Source of the DNA: Hyphomicrobiales bacterium
Lineage (GTDB): Bacteria; Pseudomonadota; Alphaproteobacteria; Rhizobiales; Methyloligellaceae
DNA: 64,000 nt
Direction of reading: 5' to 3'
Assembly (NCBI GenBank): GCA_021775525.1
Contig: JAJFHQ010000075.1
Coordinates: 1 to 64,000, forward strand
This document shows, piece by piece, positions 10,694-19,553 of this stretch; position 1 is the stretch's first letter, and every line of letters starts with the position of its first letter. The notes under the pieces are model-generated. The model searched no databases. It was not told where the DNA came from and saw only the letters and a program-made list of their open reading frames with translations. Both the position numbers and the translations under genes were made by a program.

Positions 10694-12964
10694 ATGCCAT
10701 CAAAATCAGGAACGACGACCTTCACGGCGCAGGAAGCGCTGCAATTTCATTCACGAGGCAAACCGGGAAAACTGGAAGTCGCGGCCACCAAACCGATGGC
10801 AACCCAGCACGATCTTAGCCTTGCCTATTCGCCGGGCGTCGCGGTTCCTGTGCAGGCAATCGCGGATGATCCCAAGCTTGCCTATGACTACACCAACAAG
10901 GGCAACCTTGTGGCCGTGGTCTCCAATGGCACGGCCATCCTGGGCATGGGAAATCTTGGCGCCATGGCGTCAAAGCCCGTCATGGAAGGCAAGGCAGTGC
11001 TGTTCAAGCGCTTCGCCGATGTGGACGGTATCGATATTCTCGTTGATACCGAGGACGTGGATGCCCTTGTCAATTGCGTGCGCTATCTCGGCCCCTCTTT
11101 CGGTGGCATCAACCTGGAAGACATCCGCGCACCCGACTGCTTCCTCGTGGAGGAACAGTTGCGCGAGATGCTCGATATTCCCGTCTTCCATGATGACCAG
11201 CACGGCACAGCTATCATCATTGCCGCCGGGTTTATCAATGCACTGCATCTGACCGACCGCGACATCGCCAAAACCAAGCTTGTGTGCAACGGAGCGGGTG
11301 CTGCCGGCATCGCCTCGCTGGAACTCCTGGTCGCGATGGGGCTGAAGCGCAAGAACATCATTCTGTGCGACACCAAGGGTGTCATCTTTGAAGGCCGCAC
11401 AGATGGCATGAACCAATGGAAGTCAGCCTATGCTTCCAAGACCGAGGCGCGCACTCTGGAGGAAGCACTCAACGACGCCGACGCTTTTTTCGGACTGTCG
11501 GTCAAGGGGGCCGTTACACAGGACATGGTGAAGGCAATGGCCGCCAGACCCCTCATTTTCGCCATGGCAAATCCGGATCCTGAAATCACGCCTGAAGAAG
11601 TCGCCGAGGTGCGGGATGATGCCATCATGGCAACGGGGCGCTCCGATTACCCGAACCAGATCAACAACGTCCTGGGCTTTCCCTATATCTTCCGGGGCGC
11701 GCTCGACGTACAGGCCAGCACCATCAACGACGCCATGAAAATTGCCGCCGCCGAGGCTCTCGCCGAGCTTGCACGCGCGGATGTACCTGATCAGGTGGCG
11801 GCGGCCTACCAGGGACACAGGCCGCGATACGGGCCGGAATATATCATCCCGGTCCCGTTCGATCCGCGTCTCATCTCACATGTACCACTGGCTGTCGCCA
11901 AGGCAGCCATGGATTCAGGTGTTGCGCGCAAACCCATCATCGACATGGAAGCCTACGAGCAGCGTCTCTCGGCCCGGCTTGATCCGGTCGCGGGTACGCT
12001 GAACATCGTCTTTGACAAGGTACGCCAGAGCCCGAAACGAGTCGTTTTTGCCGAGGGTGAGGAAGAGCAGGTCATCCGTGCCGCAAATGCATTCCTAAAT
12101 GCTGGTCTGGGTCAGCCCGTCCTGGTCGGCCGCGAAGAGGAAGTCAGGAATTCTTTCGAGTCGGCGGGCATTGAGTATCGCGATGAAATAGAAATCCAGT
12201 TCGCCCGTAAATCCGGCAGGACGGCCGACTATGCGGATTTCCTGTATTCCCGGTTGCAGCGCGATGGGTTCCTGGCGCGCGACTGCCAGCGGCTGGTGAA
12301 CACGGACCGTAACATTTTTGCAGCCTGCATGGTCGCAATGGAACATGCAGACGCCATGGTGACGGGGGTCACGCGCAACTGGTCCACTGCCTTTGAAGAC
12401 GTCACACGGGTACTGGATCCGAAACCGGGCCATCGCGCAGTCGGTGTATCGCTCGCCATCTGCCGGGGACGCACGGTTCTTGTGGCGGACACGTCGGTGC
12501 ATGACATGCCTGACGCGGAGGAGCTCGCCGACATTGCCACCGAGGCCGCCCAGACAGCGCGGCGGCTGGGCTATGAGCCGCGTGTGGCCATCCTGGCCTA
12601 TTCCACATTCGGGCACCCGAAAGGTGAACGTTCCGCGCAAGCGAAAGGGGCCGTTGAAATCCTGGATGCACGCGGTGCTGACTTTGAATATGACGGCGAG
12701 ATGGCAGCCGACATCGCGCTCAATGAAAACAAGATGGCACTCTACCCGTTCTGCCGTCTTTCAGAGCCGGCAAACGTGCTCATCATGCCAGCCTTCCACA
12801 GCGCCAGCATTGCTACCAAGATGCTTCAGGAACTTGGTGGCAGTACGGTCATCGGTCCGTTGCTGGTGGGGATGTCACACTCGGTTCAGATAGCGCCGCT
12901 CGGTTCGACCGATACCGAGCTCGTGAATATTGCAGCGCTCGCCGCTTACAATCTCAGTGGTTAG
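10694..12964 (+). CDS. maeB: NADP-dependent malic enzyme with phosphotransacetylase-like domain
   Basis: 756 aa, the usual size for MaeB. Residues about 1-425 are malic enzyme: the N-terminal ALQFHSRGKPGKLEV, the catalytic region AYSPGVAVPV, the metal site VFHDDQHGTA and a Rossmann stretch VCNGAGAAGIASLELL. Residues about 435-756 are a phosphate acetyl/butyryltransferase-like domain that is usually regulatory in MaeB. The enzyme oxidatively decarboxylates malate to pyruvate with NADP. The gene is divergent from mutS; a dehydrogenase gene follows after 13 nt, so the two may be cotranscribed. Confidence 0.95.
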   Translation: MPSKSGTTTFTAQEALQFHSRGKPGKLEVAATKPMATQHDLSLAYSPGVAVPVQAIADDPKLAYDYTNKGNLVAVVSNGTAILGMGNLGAMASKPVMEGKAVLFKRFADVDGIDILVDTEDVDALVNCVRYLGPSFGGINLEDIRAPDCFLVEEQLREMLDIPVFHDDQHGTAIIIAAGFINALHLTDRDIAKTKLVCNGAGAAGIASLELLVAMGLKRKNIILCDTKGVIFEGRTDGMNQWKSAYASKTEARTLEEALNDADAFFGLSVKGAVTQDMVKAMAARPLIFAMANPDPEITPEEVAEVRDDAIMATGRSDYPNQINNVLGFPYIFRGALDVQASTINDAMKIAAAEALAELARADVPDQVAAAYQGHRPRYGPEYIIPVPFDPRLISHVPLAVAKAAMDSGVARKPIIDMEAYEQRLSARLDPVAGTLNIVFDKVRQSPKRVVFAEGEEEQVIRAANAFLNAGLGQPVLVGREEEVRNSFESAGIEYRDEIEIQFARKSGRTADYADFLYSRLQRDGFLARDCQRLVNTDRNIFAACMVAMEHADAMVTGVTRNWSTAFEDVTRVLDPKPGHRAVGVSLAICRGRTVLVADTSVHDMPDAEELADIATEAAQTARRLGYEPRVAILAYSTFGHPKGERSAQAKGAVEILDARGADFEYDGEMAADIALNENKMALYPFCRLSEPANVLIMPAFHSASIATKMLQELGGSTVIGPLLVGMSHSVQIAPLGSTDTELVNIAALAAYNLSG

Positions 12965-12977
12965 TGGGGACACTGCG

Positions 12978-13946
12978 ATGAAGCGTGTCCTTGTAACCGA
13001 ACCTCTCCACGAAGCCGGCATGGCTCTGCTGGAGGCGAGGCCGGACATAGAAATTGTCATGGCAAGAGACAACAGTCCGGAAACACTCAGCCAGGCCGTT
13101 GTCGGCGTGCACGGGATCGCGGTCAGGGTTTCCAGGCTCCCGTCTGAAATCCTGTCGAACGCCAATGAGCTGGAGGTCATTTCCCGTCACGGTGTCGGCT
13201 GTGACCGGCTTGACATGGCGCATCTCAATGCTCGCGGAATACCGGTCATGATTGCCGCAGGTGCCAATGCGACATCTGTCGCAGAACATACAATGGGATT
13301 GTTGCTCGCCACGGCCCGTGATCTCGTCCGGCAGGACCGGGATATCCGCTCAGGCTGGTTTCACAAGCGCTTGACACGATTGGCAACCGATCTGTCAGGC
13401 GCCACGCTCCTGATACTGGGTTTTGGCAGGATCGGGCGTAGGCTTGCGCCCCTGGCGCGTGCCTTCGGTATGGAGGTCATCGTGGCCGATATTGCGCTCG
13501 ATGAAGCCTTGGCGAAGGAAATGGGTTGCCGGGGCGTTACCGATTTCAGGCCGGAACTTGAACGCGCCGATGTGCTTTCCATTCATGTGCCGCTCGATGA
13601 CACCACCAGTAATCTCGTATCAACCGACGAGTTCGCGGCCATGCAAGATGGCTCGATCCTGATTAACTGCGCCCGTGGTGGTGTCGTTGATGAGAAGGCC
13701 ATGATTTCAGCGCTCGACAGCGGCAAGTTGATCGCGGCGGGGCTTGATGTGTTTTCCGTTGAGCCGGCTCCCGATACGCAAGCCCTTTTCGCCCGTGATG
13801 ACGTGATGCTCACGCCGCACACTGCTGCCGGAAGCCGCGACTCAATGACGACATCCGCGAAAATGACCGCGCAGAACCTGCTCGACTATTTCGATGGCAA
13901 GCCCAGGAAGGGCTGCATCTTCAACCGGGAAGAACTGGGCCTCTAG
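12978..13946 (+). CDS. D-2-hydroxyacid dehydrogenase (phosphoglycerate dehydrogenase-like)
   Basis: 322 aa from MKRVLVTEPLHEAG; GGGGA lies 7 nt upstream. The Rossmann motif is LGFGRIGRRLAPLARAFG. The catalytic Arg lies in CARGGVVDE, followed by the Glu region DVFSVEPAP and the catalytic His in LTPHTAAGS. Similar to SerA but without the C-terminal ACT or ASB domains of true 3-phosphoglycerate dehydrogenases, so the substrate is open (glycerate, glyoxylate or another 2-keto acid). It overlaps the end of the convergent olsB gene by 4 nt. Confidence 0.88.
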   Translation: MKRVLVTEPLHEAGMALLEARPDIEIVMARDNSPETLSQAVVGVHGIAVRVSRLPSEILSNANELEVISRHGVGCDRLDMAHLNARGIPVMIAAGANATSVAEHTMGLLLATARDLVRQDRDIRSGWFHKRLTRLATDLSGATLLILGFGRIGRRLAPLARAFGMEVIVADIALDEALAKEMGCRGVTDFRPELERADVLSIHVPLDDTTSNLVSTDEFAAMQDGSILINCARGGVVDEKAMISALDSGKLIAAGLDVFSVEPAPDTQALFARDDVMLTPHTAAGSRDSMTTSAKMTAQNLLDYFDGKPRKGCIFNREELGL

Positions 13947-14911
13947 TTCAGGTTGCCCGTGACATCCGCACCGTTGGAGAATTCATCCGGTGCACCGAAA
14001 TGAGCGAAATAGCGCTCATTGATGGCCTCGATCGGCAGGATCATGAACACATCCGTTGTGCCGAACTGGTGGTCCACCACCGCCCCGTCACCAACATATG
14101 CGCCAAGCCGAAGGTAACCCTTGATCAGTGGCGGCAGGGACCTGAGCGCTGATCGCGGATCAATCGCCGTTAAGGGCTTCATGCTCATCTTCACATGAAC
14201 ATTGTCATGGGCCCTCACGCGCCATCGAGGCGGTGCGCTTGAATGGTGATGAAGGAAACTCAGAGGCTCCGCATGACGGCCAGGGTCGATGCCCTCAAAT
14301 GACGCACAACCGAGCATGGCATCAACGCTATGTTCGCGTGCATAGGTCCAGATCCCCTGCCACAGCAATTCCAGAGTACGCCGATTGCGGTAGGGCTTGA
14401 GCACACAGGAGCGTCCCAACTCCATAAAACGACAGTCACTGCGCAGTGCTTCTAGCATCGGGGCAACATTATATTCGCCCTGCGAATAGAACCCGTCATG
14501 CAACTCCGCCACGTCCTGGCGTAAAATCCGGTAGGTTCCCACCACATGAGGACGTCGCCAGCGATGGCCCTTCGCCCGCGCACCGTGATCCAGCACCAGC
14601 ATGTGATCGCAAATAGCGTCGAACGGGTCTTCATCGCGCCGGGACATCATCGCGAGCGCATCGGGGATCGCCGACATCTCCTCGTAAAATACATGATAGC
14701 GCAACCGCTGAGCGCGCTTGAGATCGTTCCGGCTGCGGGCGAGACGGACTTCCAGATTGCCAATCCGGCCGTACGTTTTCTTGAGATTGCGCGATCCGGA
14801 TAAGGGCTTTCCGGGAAGACTCAACTGGTGCGGCAGCTTGAAGCCCGGCACAGGGCGAAGCTTGAGGATAGGACTGAATTTACTCACGAACCCACGTGAC
14901 TTAGGGATCAT
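13943..14911 (-). CDS. olsB: L-ornithine N-alpha-acyltransferase OlsB (ornithine lipid synthesis)
   Basis: 322 aa with a GNAT-type acyltransferase domain (about 50-240). Family marks are LRYHVFYEEMSA, VVGTYRIL and the strongly conserved block MELGRSCVLKPYRNRRTLEL. OlsB transfers a 3-hydroxyacyl group from ACP to ornithine, giving lyso-ornithine lipid, which OlsA then acylates. No olsA is adjacent. AGAGG lies 6 nt before the ATG. Hemolysin-type GNAT proteins are related, so substrate is inferred from similarity only. Confidence 0.85.
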   Translation of the reverse strand: MIPKSRGFVSKFSPILKLRPVPGFKLPHQLSLPGKPLSGSRNLKKTYGRIGNLEVRLARSRNDLKRAQRLRYHVFYEEMSAIPDALAMMSRRDEDPFDAICDHMLVLDHGARAKGHRWRRPHVVGTYRILRQDVAELHDGFYSQGEYNVAPMLEALRSDCRFMELGRSCVLKPYRNRRTLELLWQGIWTYAREHSVDAMLGCASFEGIDPGRHAEPLSFLHHHSSAPPRWRVRAHDNVHVKMSMKPLTAIDPRSALRSLPPLIKGYLRLGAYVGDGAVVDHQFGTTDVFMILPIEAINERYFAHFGAPDEFSNGADVTGNLN

Positions 14912-15127
14912 GATCGGCCTCTTTGAGCTTTGTCATGACGTGATGGCAAGCAGCCGAAATTCTGGTCCATGCCGCTGACTCTCACTATTGAATTGGGCGA
15001 TTCGGCCACATGACACGCCACCTAGCAATGCAATTCGTACAAGTTATGACGCTTGTGGGATAACTTTATGACAATCGCTCTCGATTGACGCGATTGATGC
15101 ATCAACCTCAATCACAATTGCGTTGGA

Positions 15128-17563
15128 TCAGGCGCAGCTCGCCCCGCCACCGGATGCATGGGCGCCGTTCTTGACCTGGCCCACGGGCTCGACCGTCCAC
15201 TTTTCCATCAGGGCGTCGAGGTCTTCGCGCTCAAAAGGTTTGGCCAGGTAATCGTCCAGGCCTGCTTTCAAATATTGCTCCCGGTCTTCCGGAAACGCAT
15301 TTGCCGTCAGTGCGATTATGGGCGGGCGTGTGCCATTTGTGGCAGGTGCACCATCATAAAGCTCAAGAATGATGCGAGTCGCATCGAGACCGTCCATCTC
15401 AGGCATATGTATATCCATCAACACAAGATCGAACTGTCCGTCCTCGGACGAAAAAGCAGCCTTCGCGGCCCTGGTTGCTTCTTCGCCATTGCGGGCATGA
15501 ACCACCTCGCACCCCACGCGCTCCAGCATCTTGCGGGCCAGCAGGGCATTGATGTCATTGTCCTCGGCCAACAGAATGCGACGTGGGCGCTCTGCGTTAT
15601 TGCTCTTGGGTGACCCATCACTGACTTTGGCGAATGCGCCCGGACCCTCACCGGCTGCGATGCTTTCCTCCGGGCCGGTACGCAACTGAGCAAACAGAGA
15701 GGCTGGGCGCGCAGGGCGAACCAGGTAGGCGTCAAACCCTATTTCCTTCAATCTGGAAATTTCACCGCGCTGGTGAGGATCGATCATGACGATGGATTTC
15801 ACTTCACCGGCATTCCCCAGCGCATCGCGCGCCTGCGCCAGAATGTTACCGCTGTCGTCAAGGCCGTTCGCGTCAGCGATTACTGCATCAAAGGGCGTAC
15901 CCCTGTCGGCAGCGCTCCAGACCTCGATCACCGCTTCTTCAGGTTTCGCGCGGACGACTTCGCAGTGAGAGCGCAACAACAGGGACTCAACAGCGTTGGC
16001 CTCAAGTTCACCATCGCCGATCAGCAGAATTTTCCGGCCGCTCGCCGGGCGCCATTCCTCGCGCAAGGTGGTATTGTCCTGAGCCGAGGTAAATGGCACC
16101 ATGACCGTGAATACTGAACCACGACCAACATCACTGGCGACAGTGATGTCGCCCTCCATCATCTCCACCAGACGTTTTGAAATCGCCAGGCCTAGTCCGG
16201 TGCCGCCATGACGGCGCGCCGGTCCCGAGTCGGCCTGCTCAAACTCTCCAAAAATAGTCTCCAGGGCTTCTGGTTCAAGACCGACACCCGTGTCTCTCAC
16301 GGTAAAAGACACAGACACCAGTTCTCTCGAATGTGTTTCATCATCTTCAGCAACGACCTCCACTATCACGCCGCCTTTGTCCGTAAACTTGATGGCATTG
16401 GAGACGAGGTTCATCAGGATTTGCCGGATACGTATCTCATCACCGATCGCGCTAACCGGCAGATCAGGGTCAGCGTACCAGCCAATTTGCAAGCCCTTGT
16501 CATATGCGCGCGGCGCCAGCAGCTCCACCACTCCCTGCACCGCATCGGCAATGGCAAAGGGGGCCGGACGCAACTCCAGCTTGCCGGCTTCAATTTTTGA
16601 GAAATCCAGGATTTCATCAATCAGCGACAGCAGCGTTTTAGCCGAGGTATTGATGGCGCGCGCATAGGTGCTCTGCTCGGCTGTGAGATCTGTATCAACG
16701 AGCAGGCCGGTCATGCCGAGGATACCGTTCATGGGTGTGCGGATTTCGTGACTCATGGCGGCAAGGAACCGGGACTTGGAACGATTCGCGCTTTCTGCGT
16801 CGTCACGTGCATCCTGCAATACGCTTTCCGCGTCGCGGCGCTCGGTGATGTCACGGCCAACGCACTGGACCTCCTTGATGCGGTCCTTGTCATCGCGCAC
16901 CGGAAATTCCTCCCACGCGAACCAGCGCGGCCCATCGGTGGTCTCAATCGCCTGCTCGTAGCGGCGCGGGGTGTCGTTCAGGGGCAGTGTGAGGACTGCT
17001 TTCTCGCTCATCCCATCTAGTACGACAGGTTCAAACTCCCGGCCGACCGCGTCGCGCTGGTTCAATCCGAAAGCCCGGCAGAAGGCATCATTGACGAATG
17101 TCAGACGGCGCGCATCGTCCCGGCGCATGATGATGTCGCCCTGATGGTCGAGCAAATCCCGGTAACGGGTCTCGGATTCGCGCAATTCCCAATGCAGGTC
17201 TTTCAGGGATTCGATGCCGCCTTCCAGCCGGCCAGCGAGATGCTGGATGATCGACCCCTGCACGTCAGCCTGTTTCTGGCCACGGCGGCTCCATAAAAGG
17301 ACAACCGCGCTGGCCATGAGGGCGAATGCCGCCAGCAGGGCGACCATCTGGCCACTGAACCATCCTATCTCCCCGACAAAGGCAATCCCGGCGATGAACA
17401 GTCCCGTAGCGGCAAGAATGCATGGTGCCGCCAAGGCTTCGATCCGACTGGAAATTGTATGATCAACACCGGGCTCAAGAGCGTTGCGACCGGGCAAAGG
17501 CGCATCGTTTGAATTGGCCGGATTCAGCTCATTTGTGGGAATGAATTTGTTGAATTGCAACAC
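15128..17563 (-). CDS. Hybrid sensor histidine kinase with PAS and two receiver domains
   Basis: 811 aa. Order: two membrane segments (about residues 42-92), a short coiled linker, a PAS domain (about 128-250, RYRDLLDHQGDIIMRRDD), HisKA (phosphoacceptor His in AAMSHEIRTPMNGILG), an HATPase domain (DTGVGLEP, GGTGLGLAI), a first receiver (about 512-630) and a second receiver (about 665-790). The second receiver is canonical: LLAEDN, phosphoacceptor in LVLMDIHMPEMDG, Lys in LAKPF. The first has one acid of the acidic pair and Arg in place of the conserved Lys, so it looks degenerate. No partner regulator is adjacent; the signal is unknown. Confidence 0.92.
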   Translation of the reverse strand: MLQFNKFIPTNELNPANSNDAPLPGRNALEPGVDHTISSRIEALAAPCILAATGLFIAGIAFVGEIGWFSGQMVALLAAFALMASAVVLLWSRRGQKQADVQGSIIQHLAGRLEGGIESLKDLHWELRESETRYRDLLDHQGDIIMRRDDARRLTFVNDAFCRAFGLNQRDAVGREFEPVVLDGMSEKAVLTLPLNDTPRRYEQAIETTDGPRWFAWEEFPVRDDKDRIKEVQCVGRDITERRDAESVLQDARDDAESANRSKSRFLAAMSHEIRTPMNGILGMTGLLVDTDLTAEQSTYARAINTSAKTLLSLIDEILDFSKIEAGKLELRPAPFAIADAVQGVVELLAPRAYDKGLQIGWYADPDLPVSAIGDEIRIRQILMNLVSNAIKFTDKGGVIVEVVAEDDETHSRELVSVSFTVRDTGVGLEPEALETIFGEFEQADSGPARRHGGTGLGLAISKRLVEMMEGDITVASDVGRGSVFTVMVPFTSAQDNTTLREEWRPASGRKILLIGDGELEANAVESLLLRSHCEVVRAKPEEAVIEVWSAADRGTPFDAVIADANGLDDSGNILAQARDALGNAGEVKSIVMIDPHQRGEISRLKEIGFDAYLVRPARPASLFAQLRTGPEESIAAGEGPGAFAKVSDGSPKSNNAERPRRILLAEDNDINALLARKMLERVGCEVVHARNGEEATRAAKAAFSSEDGQFDLVLMDIHMPEMDGLDATRIILELYDGAPATNGTRPPIIALTANAFPEDREQYLKAGLDDYLAKPFEREDLDALMEKWTVEPVGQVKNGAHASGGGASCA

Positions 17564-17666
17564 GACGCTTTACGCACACTCACTGGGGCCAAGTGCCCAA
17601 ACGCATCTACAGCGTCCCAGTCAATCAGAGTTTGCTTGAGAAAGGCTTACCGTGTGCGCAAAAGTC

Positions 17667-19199
17667 TCAGGCCGCGATTTTCCGCTTGAGTGTCTCTCCC
17701 CGGTAGCTCAGCGCCTCGGCGATATGAACCCGGGCAACGGTTTCCGCACCATCCAGATCAGCCATGGTACGGGACACGCGTAAAGTACGGTGATAACCGC
17801 GCGCCGATAATCTGAGTGTCTCCGCCGCCTCCCTCAACAGCGCCATACCGGCCCGGTCGGGGGCGGCAATCTCTTCCAGCAAAGGCCCGGCGCAATCGGC
17901 ATTGGTACGCACGCCCTTGGCTTCAAGTTCCTGATAGCGCTGTGACTGAACATCGCGGGCGGCAATGACGCGTGCGCGCACCGCCTCGCTCCTCTCTGAT
18001 GCAGCCTGCATGATGAGATCGGCTGCCGTCACCGTCGGCACCTCGATCTGCATGTCGATCCGGTCAAGCAATGGCCCTGACACCCGCGCCTGGTAGCGGT
18101 CGACGCAATTCTTGCCCAGGCGGCAGGCATAACCCGGTTCTCCCGCGCGCCCGCAGCGGCACGGATTCATCGCGGCAATCAGCTGGATGCGCGAGGGATA
18201 AACGATGCGGTGATTGGCGCGCGCAATGACAGTCTCCCCCGCCTCCAGTGGCTGACGCAGGGCATCCAGCACCTGGGGTGTGATTTCGGGTAATTCATCG
18301 AGAAACAGAACACCATTGTGGGCCAGCGCCGCCTCGCCGGGTTTTGGCTTGGTGCCGCCGCCAACGAGGGCGGCCATGGAAGCTGAATGATGGGGACTGC
18401 GGAAAGGACGCACGCGACCGACCTGCCCGTTCGAGAGCGCGCCCGCCATGGAATGGACCATGGAAACTTCCAGTAACTCCTTTGCCGTCAGGGGGGGCAG
18501 GATCGAAGGGAGACGGCGCGCCAGCATGGATTTGCCTGCACCCGGCGGCCCGATCATCAGGAAATTATGCCCGCCTGCCGCCGCTACTTCGAGCGCGCGC
18601 TTGGCGCTCTCCTGCCCCTTGATCTCGGACATGTCGGGCATGGCGTCCGGTTCTTCCTCGAGCGCGGGCTCGGGCCGGGGCAACGTTTGCAGGCCCTTGA
18701 AATGATTGATCAGCGCCAGCAGGTTGGGAGCCGCCAGCAGTTTCATTTCGGCGGAAGCCCATGCCGCCTCCGCACCGCAAGATTGCGGGCAGATCAGTCC
18801 CTTGTCCTGGGCATTGGCACCCATGGCCGCCGGCAAAGCACCCGCCACCGACGTGATCGACCCGTCGAGCGACAACTCACCGATGACGCAATAGCCTGCC
18901 AGCGCATCCGGCGCCACCGCACCACACGCCGCCATCAGCCCGAGAGCGATGGGGAGATCGTAATGGCTGCCTTCCTTGGGCAGATCAGCGGGCGCAAGGT
19001 TGACGGTGATATGCTTGGGCGGCAGGGCCAGCCCTATCGCTGCCAATACCCCGCGCACCCGCTCGCGGCTTTCGGCCACGGCCTTGTCCGGCAGGCCGAC
19101 GAGGGTAAAGGCGGGCAACCCCGAAGTAATCTGAACCTGAACATCTACAGGTTTCGCTTCAATACCTTCAAAAGCGACAGTCGAAACCTGCGCAAACAT
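17667..19199 (-). CDS. YifB/ComM-family Mg-chelatase-like AAA ATPase
   Basis: 510 aa, full length. The N-terminal ChlI-like domain begins MFAQVSTVAFEGIEA. The central AAA domain has Walker A GPPGAGKSMLARRLPS, Walker B LFLDELPE and a four-Cys zinc-type loop (CRCGRAGEPGYACRLGKNC). The C-terminal Mg-chelatase domain is present. In competent bacteria ComM is a branch-migration helicase that helps integrate transformed DNA; in others the role is not settled. Single gene on the minus strand. Confidence 0.93.
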   Translation of the reverse strand: MFAQVSTVAFEGIEAKPVDVQVQITSGLPAFTLVGLPDKAVAESRERVRGVLAAIGLALPPKHITVNLAPADLPKEGSHYDLPIALGLMAACGAVAPDALAGYCVIGELSLDGSITSVAGALPAAMGANAQDKGLICPQSCGAEAAWASAEMKLLAAPNLLALINHFKGLQTLPRPEPALEEEPDAMPDMSEIKGQESAKRALEVAAAGGHNFLMIGPPGAGKSMLARRLPSILPPLTAKELLEVSMVHSMAGALSNGQVGRVRPFRSPHHSASMAALVGGGTKPKPGEAALAHNGVLFLDELPEITPQVLDALRQPLEAGETVIARANHRIVYPSRIQLIAAMNPCRCGRAGEPGYACRLGKNCVDRYQARVSGPLLDRIDMQIEVPTVTAADLIMQAASERSEAVRARVIAARDVQSQRYQELEAKGVRTNADCAGPLLEEIAAPDRAGMALLREAAETLRLSARGYHRTLRVSRTMADLDGAETVARVHIAEALSYRGETLKRKIAA

Positions 19200-19553
19200 T
19201 GGATTCCCCCGTAATGATGGAAATTAAGTTAACAGAAACTTCCGCACTCAACAAGAACAATGCATGAACATTAAGGGGCGGCATACGAGGAAATTCAGAT
19301 TCATACCCGGTGCACTTTGTGGATAAAACAGCGGCATCGGGGTCGTTTCAGAATTTTAGCAATGATTCCAGTTCCCCTTGTTGCACCCAAGCAACAGACT
19401 CCCTGAAAATTATAGGGATTTTGCAGATTCTGTTGGACCACCGGGGCTGGCGATTTTATTCTCTGTACTGATAATTCGTGGCCTGAATTTAAAAACAATA
19501 AAAATTGAGACCCCTCAGGGTTGTGGGCCAGTGCATGGGGGATGCATTGCGTA
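19200..19553. other. Intergenic region between yifB-like gene and beta-barrel gene
   Basis: About 350 bp of AT-rich DNA between two divergent genes, so it should hold both promoters. No convincing gene, clear -35/-10 pair or terminator was recognised. A run GGGGGA at 19536-19541 may serve as the ribosome site for the gene starting at 19554. Confidence 0.5.
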
